64,000 nucleotides of DNA, taken from NCBI RefSeq assembly GCF_042680125.1, contig NZ_JBHTNY010000037.1. The stretch is one strand, 5' to 3'. A program made the translations under genes and the position numbers. This document shows positions 1 to 8,061 of this stretch, one piece after another; position 1 is the stretch's first letter; each line of letters starts with the position of its first letter. The stretch is from Robinsoniella peoriensis. GTDB lineage: Bacteria; Bacillota; Clostridia; Lachnospirales; Lachnospiraceae. The notes under the pieces are model-generated. The model ran no database searches and was not told where the DNA came from. It worked only from the letters and a program-made list of their open reading frames with translations.

Positions 1-7
1 GCGGACT

Positions 8-955
8 ATGTTTTCATCAATGAAATATATTTATGAAGTATATAAGGAAAAAAGCTTTTCCAAAGCGGCTAAGAATCTGTACATTTCCCAGCCCGCTTTA
101 AGTGCCACTGTAAAACGGACAGAGGAACAAATTGGTGCACCTATTTTTGACCGCAGCAGCAATCCCATACGGCTGACGGACTGTGGCGAAAAATACATTC
201 TGGCAATCGAACAGATTCTCAGTATTCAAAACGATTTTACCAATTATGTCACGGATTTAAACCAATTAGAAACGGGCAGCCTCTCCATCGGAGGCAGTAA
301 TCTGTTCTCCTCTTACGTGCTGCCACCTTTGATTTCGGAATTTACCAGGCTTTATCCGAAAATCCATGTTGATCTTCTGGAAGAAAGTACTTCCAGGCTG
401 GAACAACAGCTTTTAACGGGCACACTTGACCTGATTATTGACAACTATGTGTTTGACGAAGCTGTCTTCGCAAAGCATTTGTATCAGGAAGAACATCTGG
501 TTCTGGCTGTACCTAAAGCACTTTCTATCAATCAGACACTTGAGGATTACCAGATAGATCCGGCTGCCATTCGTGACGGCAGTTTTCTGAATACCGGATT
601 CCCGTCTGTACCTCTGATTTCTTTTCAGGATGAGCCTTTTGTTTTCCTGAAAACAGAAAATGATACCGGAGAGCGGGGGCTTACCATCTGCCAGAACCAT
701 GGTTTTAAGCCAAATATTATCCTGAAACTGGACCAGCTTATGACTGCATATAACGTTACCTGTTCCGGGATGGGCATCTCTTTTATCAGCGACACGCTGG
801 TTGCCTGTGTACAGCCTCATCCCGATGTGCTGTATTATAAAGTGGATGACAGTAAAATCGGACGAAACATATATTTCTTCCGTAAACAGAATAAATATAT
901 GACCCGTTCCATGCAGGAGTTTCTGAATCTGGCATCCACAAAGTCACAGCTGTAA
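8..955 (+). CDS. LysR-family transcriptional regulator
   Basis: A 315-residue protein with the standard LysR layout. The N-terminal winged helix-turn-helix spans about residues 5-60 (KSFSKAAKNLYISQPALSA, then an FDR wing segment). The effector-binding domain covers about residues 88-300 (SLSIGG start, a PKIHVDLLEE strand, LDLIIDNYVF). LysR proteins act as cytoplasmic tetramers that bind a small ligand and usually activate a nearby gene. The start lies 7 bases from the window edge, so the true start could be slightly upstream and no ribosome site is visible, but the HTH begins where expected for a full-length protein. No divergent partner gene is visible, so its target and ligand are unknown. 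Confidence 0.9.
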   Translation: MFSSMKYIYEVYKEKSFSKAAKNLYISQPALSATVKRTEEQIGAPIFDRSSNPIRLTDCGEKYILAIEQILSIQNDFTNYVTDLNQLETGSLSIGGSNLFSSYVLPPLISEFTRLYPKIHVDLLEESTSRLEQQLLTGTLDLIIDNYVFDEAVFAKHLYQEEHLVLAVPKALSINQTLEDYQIDPAAIRDGSFLNTGFPSVPLISFQDEPFVFLKTENDTGERGLTICQNHGFKPNIILKLDQLMTAYNVTCSGMGISFISDTLVACVQPHPDVLYYKVDDSKIGRNIYFFRKQNKYMTRSMQEFLNLASTKSQL

Positions 956-1062
956 GTTTCAGACAACATAAAAACCTGAATAGCAGCGGAACAAAAGCCG
1001 AACTGCTGCTGCCCGGTTGACACCCTCGCTTAAAAGGTATAACATGGATTTATTATAAGCTT

Positions 1063-1188
1063 ATGGCTTCATTTATGTTTATGGCTTCATTTATGCTCAT
1101 GGCTTCATTTATGCTCATGGCTTCATTTATGCTCATGGCTTCATTTATGCTTATGGCTTCATTTATGCTCATGGCTTCATTTATATGA
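1063..1188 (+). repeat. 18-bp tandem repeat, seven copies
   Basis: Seven head-to-tail copies of an 18-base unit (ATGGCTTCATTTATGCTC). The first, fifth and last copies carry base changes. Each unit is six codons (Met-Ala-Ser-Phe-Met-Leu) in the same frame as the membrane-protein gene that follows. The last copy ends in TGA (1186-1188), so the repeat is separated from that gene. No ribosome site precedes it. It may be a non-coding variable-number repeat in the leader of the next gene. Confidence 0.9.
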
Positions 1189-1251
1189 GTTTCTATTATG
1201 GATATTCCGTACTATTATTTCATTAAATACAGCGAAAGGAGTTACTTTGTA

Positions 1252-2202
1252 ATGAACTATAATTATACCCTGGTGGACTGGCTGCTGTTTTTCTACATCT
1301 ACTGCTTTATTGGCTGGTGTATTGAATCCACCTTTGTTTCTGTCAAACAAAAAAAATTTGTGAACCGCGGGTTCATGAGAGGGCCATTTCTACCACTATA
1401 CGGAAGCGGAGCTGTGCTGATGCTCTATGTATCCATTCCGGTCCGCAATAATCTTCTGATGACCTTTCTGTCAGGCTGTATTGCAGCTACAGTTCTGGAA
1501 TATGCCACGGGAGTTGCCATGGAAGCACTTTTCAAAGTTCGTTACTGGGACTACAGCGATCAGCCCTTTAATTTCCAGGGTCATATCTGCCTCAGCTCTT
1601 CCATCGCATGGGGATTTCTAACAATTGCCCTGGTAAAATTCATCCATGGTCCGGTAGAACATCTGGTGCTCTCACTGAATGATTCTCTGGCTTCCATCAC
1701 AGCTACCGCTCTGACTGTTATAATCGCAGCTGACCTGGCACTCTCCTTCAAGGCTGCACTGGATATCCGCAATATGCTGGAAAAGATGACAAAAGCAAAG
1801 GACGAACTTTTAAAAATTCAAACCAGGCTGGACGCCATTATTGCATTCTCGGACACTTCTTTTAGTGACAGGGAAACGCCCAAAGAAAGTTTCACACAGA
1901 CGGCGCGGACCCAGCTTGGCGAGTTAATGCAGGGAATTCGCGAACGGCTGGATACCCTTACGAAAAATGCTTTTGAGAATAATGACAGTGCAAAAGAAAA
2001 TACGGCACAGTTTCGCGATGAGCTGGAACATTTAAAAGAGAAGTATATTATTGAAAGAGAAAAGAGAAATTCCCTGCGGGAACGCCTTGGATTTTACAAA
2101 AGAGATATGTTAAAAAGCCATCCCACTGCAAATTCCAAAAAGTTTAAAGATGCTTTCATTGAATTGAAATCTGCAGCGGAAGAGCGTAAGAAAAAGAAAT
2201 AG
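1252..2202 (+). CDS. CmpB-type membrane protein (putative ABC-transporter type IV family, PF06541)
   Basis: The N-terminal half is hydrophobic and carries the family signature: a first helix ending FIGWCIESTF, then FVNRGFMRGPFLPLYGSGA, then further helices and the YWDYSDQPFNFQGHICL segment. The C-terminal third, from about residue 170, is highly charged and predicted coiled coil. Members are multi-pass inner-membrane proteins of unknown function in Firmicutes. The open frame extends back to 1198, but the ATG at 1252 is preferred: GAAAGGAG lies about 10 bases upstream and the family motif begins directly after. A short-unit tandem repeat lies just upstream. It converges on the pentapeptide gene, leaving 7 bases between them. 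Confidence 0.82.
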   Translation: MNYNYTLVDWLLFFYIYCFIGWCIESTFVSVKQKKFVNRGFMRGPFLPLYGSGAVLMLYVSIPVRNNLLMTFLSGCIAATVLEYATGVAMEALFKVRYWDYSDQPFNFQGHICLSSSIAWGFLTIALVKFIHGPVEHLVLSLNDSLASITATALTVIIAADLALSFKAALDIRNMLEKMTKAKDELLKIQTRLDAIIAFSDTSFSDRETPKESFTQTARTQLGELMQGIRERLDTLTKNAFENNDSAKENTAQFRDELEHLKEKYIIEREKRNSLRERLGFYKRDMLKSHPTANSKKFKDAFIELKSAAEERKKKK

Positions 2203-2209
2203 CCGGAAT

Positions 2210-3052
2210 CTATTGTCCTTTCCAGGATTTTGGTCTGCATAAGGTTTTGGGTAGCTTAGTATTCTCATTACCCTGAGCTGCATTCACCTGGGCCTGGGTG
2301 AGAAAAAGACTTTCGCTCAGGTCTGCATTTCGAATATTTGTATCCCGCATATCCGCTCCCAGGAAATTCGTTCCGAACAAACTGCAGCCCTCCAAATTAG
2401 CCGCAATCAGCAGGGACATGCTAAGATCCTGTCCATCCAGATTAGCTTTTTTGAAATTTTTCCCCATATTATCGGACCTTCTGACTGTGTTTTTTCCGGG
2501 AGCAATGGAATTGGCTGTAAGTTCTCCTGCTTTTTTCAATATAAGGTTAACCCTGGTACGGTATTCCTCAATATCAATCTGTAATATTTGATCAGGCGGA
2601 AGTGCTGTCATGTTCTTGTATTCGGTAATCAGGGCATCGATATCTTCCGCCAGCTTTTCAGCCGGAATGACAGCAGCTGCTTCCGCCAGGTACCACACCA
2701 TCTGATGCAGCTGCCAGACCGCCAGAAACACCTGGAAAATCTCAGATGCCGCTTCCGGACGCTGCTTCCATGACACGCCTCCATAAATATCACTGGTCAC
2801 TTTCTGCCCTGCACCGAGACAGTCAAATGCCATGCATCCTTTCAGATTGTACTGCATCAGTTTTTTATGCACGGCACAGCTAAAATCTGACATAAGATTC
2901 GTACAGGGTTTCCCGGCTGGTTTATCATTTGGGAAACCCTCTGATTTTGAAAAATATAATGCGGTGCAGCAAAGCCCGCTGCATTTTCTACAGTCTATTT
3001 TCAGGCTCCGGACTAATTCTTTATATTTCGTTGATTTATGTAATGTTTGCAT
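2210..3052 (-). CDS. Cys-rich protein with C-terminal pentapeptide repeats
   Basis: A 280-residue protein in two parts. The N-terminal 80 residues hold a cysteine cluster (Cys21, Cys24, Cys28, Cys29, then four more near residues 50, 59, 73 and 78), which suggests a bound metal or iron-sulfur centre. The middle is helical. About residues 200-255 form pentapeptide repeats of the A(D/N)Lxx type (KANLDGQDLSMSLLIAANLEG and onward), which fold as a right-handed beta helix. Homologues in Firmicutes are annotated only as pentapeptide-repeat proteins. No function can be assigned. It stands alone and is convergent with the preceding gene. Confidence 0.72.
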   Translation of the reverse strand: MQTLHKSTKYKELVRSLKIDCRKCSGLCCTALYFSKSEGFPNDKPAGKPCTNLMSDFSCAVHKKLMQYNLKGCMAFDCLGAGQKVTSDIYGGVSWKQRPEAASEIFQVFLAVWQLHQMVWYLAEAAAVIPAEKLAEDIDALITEYKNMTALPPDQILQIDIEEYRTRVNLILKKAGELTANSIAPGKNTVRRSDNMGKNFKKANLDGQDLSMSLLIAANLEGCSLFGTNFLGADMRDTNIRNADLSESLFLTQAQVNAAQGNENTKLPKTLCRPKSWKGQ

Positions 3053-3156
3053 CTGTCTTCCTTTCCTGGCAAACCGCCATTACCATTGGCATTTCTTGGA
3101 TAGATACGCAAATCTGCATAATTTATATTTTACCCCATGAAATTATCATTGGCAAC

Positions 3157-3195
3157 AAAAAAAGCAGCCAGGTGTACGGAACCGGTGCGGGCTGC
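3157..3195 (-). terminator. Intrinsic terminator after the MATE gene
   Basis: On the minus strand a GCAGCC/GGCTGC stem with a 20-base loop is followed by seven T. It lies 25 bases past the MATE stop codon. Confidence 0.7.
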
Positions 3196-3219
3196 ACCTT
3201 AAAATTTACGATGTTCAGC

Positions 3220-4599
3220 TTAACCTGGAGCACCAGACGTATGAGCCCTCATACTATTTAGTTCCTTATGAAGTTGAACTGCCATAAATACGGTTATCAG
3301 GGCAGAGATAACATCAGAAACAGGTTGTGCATATAGAATTCCGTTCATTCCCCAAATAAATGTAAGTAACAATATGACTGGTATAAAGCAGATCCCCTGT
3401 CTGCAGGCTCCAAGGATAAATCCTTCTTTTGCTTTTCCAAGTGCAAGAAATAATGAGGAATAGACGGTGTAGAAGCCAAAAAGGAAGAAAGAAATTCCAT
3501 AAGCCGCCAATGCTTTTTTACCGGTCTTGATCAGTTCCGTATCATTTTTTGTGAATTGTGAAATGATTTGCGTTGAGAATAATGAGATAATGAAACCAAA
3601 AATCACGCAGAATACGGTTGACCAAATTATGGTTGTCTTAATCGCTTCATATAAGCGGTCATATTTTCCAGCTCCATAGTTATAGCCTGCTATGGGTTGA
3701 AATCCTTTAATAAAACCAAACACCATCAGACTTCCCATGGAAACAATTCTAGTGACATCGCCCATACCTGCGATTACAGAGTCCCCATATCCGTTTATTT
3801 TTGCTATTCCGCTGATGAGGGCGATGGAAATACTTGTTAATAACTGAAAGATCAACGTTGGCACACCGATCTTAAATATTTCAGATAAAATTCCTTTAGC
3901 AAAATAGCAATCCTGAAATCTAAAACTGAAATTACTCTTTTTACTGAAAATATAGAACAAATAAACAACTGTAGATACTACCTGTGAAATAGCTGTTGCA
4001 ATCGCGGCTCCGGCGATGCCCAAGTCCAGTGTATAGATAAATACCGGGTCTAAGATCACATTCAGTATAGCTCCAGCCAATAATGCAAACATCGTTGTTT
4101 TAGCAGAACCTTCGCTGGTTACAATGTTATTCATAGTGACATTGAATACATTAAATATAGATGAAATGATATAAATACTTGTATACGTCACCGCATAAGG
4201 CAAGATACTTTCTGTTGCCCCCAATAGTTTCAATATTGGGTTTAGAAAAATTATCGTACAGATGATAACTGCTGCGCCGGTAATCACGCTGCAGTACAGA
4301 GCGGTACTTGCAACTTTATTTGCAGTATCTTTATCACCGCGCCCTAATAACCTGGAAATATAGGATGCGGCTCCATTTCCAAACAGAAGCCCCAGCCCTA
4401 CAATGACTTGCCCCAGCGGAAAAGCAACCGCTATTGCACCATTTTGCGCAGTTCCCAATCCCGCAACAAAATAAGCATCAACCAAATTGTATAGTGCATT
4501 CACCATCATACCGATCATGGTCGGCAGACCTAAAGCTAACAGCGCTTTTGGAATCGGCGCCTTTCCTAATAAATCTGTTTTCTTGTTTTCTTTACTCAT
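3220..4599 (-). CDS. MATE-family multidrug/sodium efflux transporter
   Basis: About 459 residues with twelve predicted membrane helices and two MatE repeats. The N-terminal repeat begins APIPKALLALGLPTMIGMMVNALYN, shown here in part as the typical PTMIGMMVNALYN motif, and the second repeat begins near residue 240 (GVPTLIFQLLTSI). These proteins sit in the cytoplasmic membrane and export cationic compounds in exchange for sodium or protons. The ATG at 4599 is used instead of the preceding GTG because GGAG lies six bases upstream of the ATG. It is monocistronic, with its own terminator. Two matching palindromes in and just after its promoter indicate tight repression by a regulator that is not encoded next to it. 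Confidence 0.9.
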   Translation of the reverse strand: MSKENKKTDLLGKAPIPKALLALGLPTMIGMMVNALYNLVDAYFVAGLGTAQNGAIAVAFPLGQVIVGLGLLFGNGAASYISRLLGRGDKDTANKVASTALYCSVITGAAVIICTIIFLNPILKLLGATESILPYAVTYTSIYIISSIFNVFNVTMNNIVTSEGSAKTTMFALLAGAILNVILDPVFIYTLDLGIAGAAIATAISQVVSTVVYLFYIFSKKSNFSFRFQDCYFAKGILSEIFKIGVPTLIFQLLTSISIALISGIAKINGYGDSVIAGMGDVTRIVSMGSLMVFGFIKGFQPIAGYNYGAGKYDRLYEAIKTTIIWSTVFCVIFGFIISLFSTQIISQFTKNDTELIKTGKKALAAYGISFFLFGFYTVYSSLFLALGKAKEGFILGACRQGICFIPVILLLTFIWGMNGILYAQPVSDVISALITVFMAVQLHKELNSMRAHTSGAPG

Positions 4600-4640
4600 C
4601 ACAATCTCCTTCCTTATCCCGAAACCAGTTATAAAGTACA

Positions 4641-4705
4641 GTACTATAAATTATAGTACATAAGGTAACGATTATGATACTACTATAATTTATAGTAGTT
4701 GTCAA
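4641..4705 (-). promoter_or_regulatory. MATE promoter with two operator palindromes
   Basis: On the minus strand TTGACA (4700-4705) and TAGTAT (4677-4682) are 17 bases apart. The spacer is filled by a dyad, ACTACTATAA/TTATAGTAGT (4679-4699). A second dyad with the same core, GTACTATAA/TTATAGTAC (4641-4659), lies just downstream of the expected transcription start. The dyad centres are 39 bases apart. This is a repression arrangement; the cognate repressor is unknown. Confidence 0.78.
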
Positions 4706-4926
4706 TAAGGAATGGAGATATTTTTTTTGATGGTATATTATTGTAAGGAAATCTCATTGCCTGCTCCGAGTATTCCGCCAGTGCGGGTTTAAAATTGGCT
4801 CTTTTTATAATTGGCGAGTTTTATAATTGCTTTCTGACAGCTGTGCATCATACTTTGTGGGGAATTTGTTCCAAAAGCAGAAGGCGTTGCGGGCTACGCT
4901 GACTATTTTCGGGACAAATTCCACGT

Positions 4927-5697
4927 TTATGTTATCGTCTGTTCGGGAATACGATTTACAGAACAAAAATAACTGTATAACTCCATTGTTTCTTCTTCCT
5001 GCTCTGTTCCGACTGCATTATTACAGATATCATAGATAATCTTCTGCATAGTCTCATTTTGAAAATACTTAAACGGGACTCTGCCCCACTGATCAGGAAA
5101 CGCTTCTCGCTTAAAATATCTCCAAAATGAATTTCTATTCTCATAAGGCAGAATCAATTTATATTTATGATGGAGTTTTATCTGTTGATCCTTACATTCT
5201 TTTCCCCAGAAATATTCATCTGCCATTGCTATACCGATTATACATCTTTCATCTTCTCCACCATTTCCACAATCAGTCAGGATGACTGCTGAATTCGGCT
5301 GCACATTTGAAGGTGTTCTTGGTCTGCCTTTCATTTCTCCGCTTAAAAAGCATCCCGTTTCAACATAATCCAAATTTGTAATTTCTTCCTCCAGAATATC
5401 ATATGCCACTTGCGATTTTAAAGGAATTTTCATTGTATACATACGGTTACGGTACTTAATATCCCTTTCCATTCTTTGCTTTCCCGTTTCAATTACCCTT
5501 AAGCGTTCCTCATTTAACTTTTCAATTTTCGTTTGAATAGAGATGTTCTTTAACGTTAGATACTGTTCAAATGCTTCAGGAAATAGAAACAATTTCTCAC
5601 TTTTTGCAAAGCAGACAGTAATTTTATTTTCAGAAAGCTCTGTTATCACACCTTTTCCATATTTCTTATGCTTTACTGCTTGACCTAATATATTCAT
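4927..5697 (-). CDS. Conserved hypothetical protein
   Basis: About 256 residues. The N-terminal 50 residues (GQAVKHKKYGKGVITEL, then KITVCFAKSEKLFLFP) look like a small beta-barrel, SH3-like module seen at the start or end of several Clostridial proteins. A charged helical linker follows, then a C-terminal domain with VILTDCG and IGIAMADEYFWG motifs that I do not recognise. The open frame reaches 5751, but the ATG at 5697 has GGAGGAAT directly upstream and is preferred. That ribosome site lies immediately downstream of the L25 terminator, so expression may depend on read-through or a weak promoter of its own. Confidence 0.62.
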   Translation of the reverse strand: MNILGQAVKHKKYGKGVITELSENKITVCFAKSEKLFLFPEAFEQYLTLKNISIQTKIEKLNEERLRVIETGKQRMERDIKYRNRMYTMKIPLKSQVAYDILEEEITNLDYVETGCFLSGEMKGRPRTPSNVQPNSAVILTDCGNGGEDERCIIGIAMADEYFWGKECKDQQIKLHHKYKLILPYENRNSFWRYFKREAFPDQWGRVPFKYFQNETMQKIIYDICNNAVGTEQEEETMELYSYFCSVNRIPEQTIT

Positions 5698-5710
5698 TGA
5701 ATTCCTCCCT

Positions 5711-5766
5711 AAAAAAAGAGCCTTTCCTGCACAACACTTAAGTGTCAACATTCCAAGCTCTTTTTG
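5711..5766 (-). terminator. Intrinsic terminator after L25
   Basis: On the minus strand AAAGAGC pairs with GCTCTTT around an internal palindrome ACACTTAAGTGT, followed by seven T. It starts about 24 bases after the L25 stop and ends just before the ribosome site of the next gene. Confidence 0.75.
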
Positions 5767-5789
5767 TTGTTCTCACATACGCCAAATAG

Positions 5790-6356
5790 TTATTCCTCCG
5801 GCTGTGCCTGAGTCTGCTGCTTTCTTTCACTTATGCGCAACACAATCTCATCAGTATCTACCTGTAACTCAATTTTATCACTCATAAGTTCTGGAATATC
5901 CTTAACGGTAAGTATAACACCTGTTTTCAGTCCGTCAGCATCAATCGTGATTGTATCAATCATATCCCCTGGTAAAGAAGCATATGGAATTTCCATAAGC
6001 AATTTTTCCAACTGCCCTCCAAGTTTTTTATCATTTGCAAGAAGAATATGAATGACACTATTGACTTTTTCATCTGTTGTTAATGCCTGAAAGCTAATGT
6101 GCAAAATTTCATCATTTAATGGATTGAAAGATTTTTCCTTGATTTGTACCGGAATAATCTTTCCATCAAGATCCAGTGAAAGTTTGCTGCCTTCACGTTT
6201 CTGGCGAATCAATCTGCGCGCTGTCGTTTCTTCCAACTGAATGGAAAGTGACTCTGGCAGGGATTTACCAAACACGTTACCCGGAATCATACCGAGACGT
6301 CTCATTTTCTTTGCCTTTACAGTAAAATCACGCTTTTGAACACTAATGTTTTCCAT
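5790..6356 (-). CDS. rplY: Ribosomal protein L25 / general stress protein Ctc
   Basis: A 188-residue protein with the two-domain TL5/Ctc form of L25. The N-terminal RNA-binding domain covers about residues 1-90 (MIPGNVFGKSLPESLSIQL, NDEILHISFQAL). The C-terminal beta domain covers about residues 95-180 (IPYASLPGDMIDTITIDADGL). L25 binds loop E of 5S rRNA in the large ribosomal subunit; in Bacillus the homologue Ctc is stress-induced. GGAGG precedes the ATG. It has a leader of about 175 bases with a strong promoter and an internal terminator hairpin, which suggests premature-termination control. The acidic C-terminal tail is short. Confidence 0.9.
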   Translation of the reverse strand: MENISVQKRDFTVKAKKMRRLGMIPGNVFGKSLPESLSIQLEETTARRLIRQKREGSKLSLDLDGKIIPVQIKEKSFNPLNDEILHISFQALTTDEKVNSVIHILLANDKKLGGQLEKLLMEIPYASLPGDMIDTITIDADGLKTGVILTVKDIPELMSDKIELQVDTDEIVLRISERKQQTQAQPEE

Positions 6357-6439
6357 TTTTTAATTCCTCCTGTATTTTGTGATTTATGTTTATTTGTTGC
6401 CTTAAAACATTACAATCGGTGAACCCCTGACAAGCCTAT

Positions 6440-6499
6440 AAAAAAAAGAAGAGCTCTTCATACAACGCCGCTAAGCGTAATACCAAAAGCCCTTCTTTA
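6440..6499 (-). promoter_or_regulatory. Attenuator-like terminator in the L25 leader
   Basis: Between the promoter and the L25 start, the minus strand folds as AAGAAGGGCT pairing with AGCTCTTCTT (one G-U pair), then eight T. The loop contains an inner ACGC/GCGT hairpin with GGTATTACGC and GCGTTGTATG arms. A terminator inside a leader, 80 bases before the start codon, indicates regulated read-through. Confidence 0.65.
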
Positions 6500-6538
6500 A
6501 GACGGTTCTTTTTATTTTCAATTGATTGTAATGAATGT

Positions 6539-6567
6539 AGTATAACATAGAATTAAAAAAAAAGCAA
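6539..6567 (-). promoter_or_regulatory. L25 promoter
   Basis: On the minus strand TTGCTT (6562-6567), a 17-base T-rich spacer and TATACT (6539-6544). It would start transcription about 175 bases ahead of the L25 gene. Confidence 0.65.
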
Positions 6568-6580
6568 ATTACAGAAATAT

Positions 6581-6616
6581 AGCCGTGAATCCCTATATTT
6601 CAAGGGATTCACAGCT
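6581..6616. terminator. Stem-loop between guaA and the L25 promoter
   Basis: A 14-base stem with one mismatch (GTGAATCCCT/AGGGATTCAC core) starts 9 bases past the guaA stop. The flanking T run is better on the plus strand (TTTTTCATTT), and the minus strand has only a broken one. It probably ends guaA transcription. Confidence 0.6.
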
Positions 6617-6625
6617 TTTTCATTT

Positions 6626-7933
6626 CTATTCCCACTCAATCGTAGCAGTAGGCTTCGGACTCATATCATAACAAACACGGTTTACATTCTTCACTTCTTT
6701 TAATATTCTGTCCGTGATTTTCAGTAATACCGGCCAGTCTACCTGTTCAATGGTGGCACTCATGGCATCTATGGTATTAACCGCACGAATGATGACCGGA
6801 TATTCAAAGGATCTTGCATTATCTCTTACACCAACTGATTTGAAATCAGGAACAACCGTAAAATACTGCCATACAGTCTTGTCAAGACCAGCTATTTCGA
6901 ATTCTTCCCGCAGGATTGCATCCGATTCCCGTACCGCTTCCAGACGCTCTCTGGTAATTGCGCCAAGACATCTTACGCCTAATCCGGGTCCCGGGAAAGG
7001 CTGACGGAATACCATGCCATCCGGCAGTCCCAGTTCCAAACCGCAGGCTCTTACTTCGTCTTTAAATAACTGCTTTAACGGCTCTACCAAACCAAATTTC
7101 ATATCTTCGGGAAGACCGCCTACATTGTGATGGGATTTGACCATCTTCGCTGTCTTCGTGCCACTTTCCACTATATCCGGGTAAATTGTTCCCTGACCTA
7201 AGAAGTCAATTCCCTCAAGTTTACGTGCTTCCTCTTCAAATACGCGGATGAACTCTGAACCGATAATCTTTCTTTTCTGCTCGGGATCACTTACATTTTC
7301 CAGCTTCTTCAGGAAACGTTCGCTGGCATCAACATAAACCAGATTTGCATTCAGCTGATTTTTGAATACTTCTACTACACTTTCCGATTCGCCCTTACGC
7401 ATGAGGCCATGATTTACATGTACGCAGACCAACTGGTCTCCGATTGCCTTTAATAATAAAGCTGCAACTACAGAACTGTCTACTCCGCCGGATAATGCAA
7501 GGAGTACTTTCTTATCACCAACCTGGCGTTTTACCAGTTCGATCTGGTCTTCTACGAAATTTTTCATATTCCAGTTTGCTTCCGCATGACAGGTGTCAAA
7601 TACGAATGGTTTCAGTCCTTCTTTTAATAGATCTTCGTCCTCAGGCCACTCATTCAGGGACACTTCACATTTAGCCAATTCATGCCCTGCTGCCATAACA
7701 GGATATCCTGCTTCATAGATTTCCGGTAGTACATCAATACGAACGCCGTCTACAATATGGTTTGGTCCGCCATTTATAATAATTCCCTTTACATTTGGCA
7801 AAGCCTTGAGTTCCGCCTGAGTAATATCATGGGGATAAATCTCACTATATACCCCAAGGTCACGAATCGCCCTGGCTAACACCGTATTTTCCGTACTGCC
7901 TAAATCTAAAATTACAATCATGTCTTGCTTCAT
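6626..7933 (-). CDS. guaA: GMP synthase with a shortened, Cys-less glutaminase domain
   Basis: About 435 residues, compared with roughly 510-525 for usual GuaA. The ATP-pyrophosphatase domain is intact (LALSGGVDSSVVAALL PP-loop) and so is the C-terminal dimerisation domain ending PKPTATIEWE. It should convert XMP to GMP with ATP. The N-terminal class I amidotransferase domain is reduced to about 115 residues. The strand that normally carries the nucleophile (GICYGMQ) reads VMAAGHELA with no cysteine, and most of the region holding the His-Glu pair is missing. The enzyme is therefore probably ammonia-dependent or served by another glutaminase. The ATG at 7933 is used: GGAGGA precedes it, and the longer frame would start inside the promoter. 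Confidence 0.88.
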   Translation of the reverse strand: MKQDMIVILDLGSTENTVLARAIRDLGVYSEIYPHDITQAELKALPNVKGIIINGGPNHIVDGVRIDVLPEIYEAGYPVMAAGHELAKCEVSLNEWPEDEDLLKEGLKPFVFDTCHAEANWNMKNFVEDQIELVKRQVGDKKVLLALSGGVDSSVVAALLLKAIGDQLVCVHVNHGLMRKGESESVVEVFKNQLNANLVYVDASERFLKKLENVSDPEQKRKIIGSEFIRVFEEEARKLEGIDFLGQGTIYPDIVESGTKTAKMVKSHHNVGGLPEDMKFGLVEPLKQLFKDEVRACGLELGLPDGMVFRQPFPGPGLGVRCLGAITRERLEAVRESDAILREEFEIAGLDKTVWQYFTVVPDFKSVGVRDNARSFEYPVIIRAVNTIDAMSATIEQVDWPVLLKITDRILKEVKNVNRVCYDMSPKPTATIEWE

Positions 7934-7964
7934 TATTGTTCCTCCTCCGTATGTGTATAGAAAT

Positions 7965-7993
7965 ATCTTAGCTGTAAAATGATTTTGTGTCAA
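7965..7993 (-). promoter_or_regulatory. guaA promoter
   Basis: On the minus strand TTGACA (7988-7993), a 17-base spacer and TAAGAT (7965-7970), giving a leader of only about 25 bases. There is no room for a purine riboswitch. Confidence 0.7.
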
Positions 7994-8061
7994 TACACGT
8001 TTTCCCGTTTACGGAGTTATTTGCAAACCTCATGCTGCAAAATGAGCTGATAGAAATATGA

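Noticed and set aside
7934..8061. A purine riboswitch ahead of guaA
   Set aside because: The promoter sits only about 25 bases before the ribosome site, and no aptamer-like fold fits in the leader.
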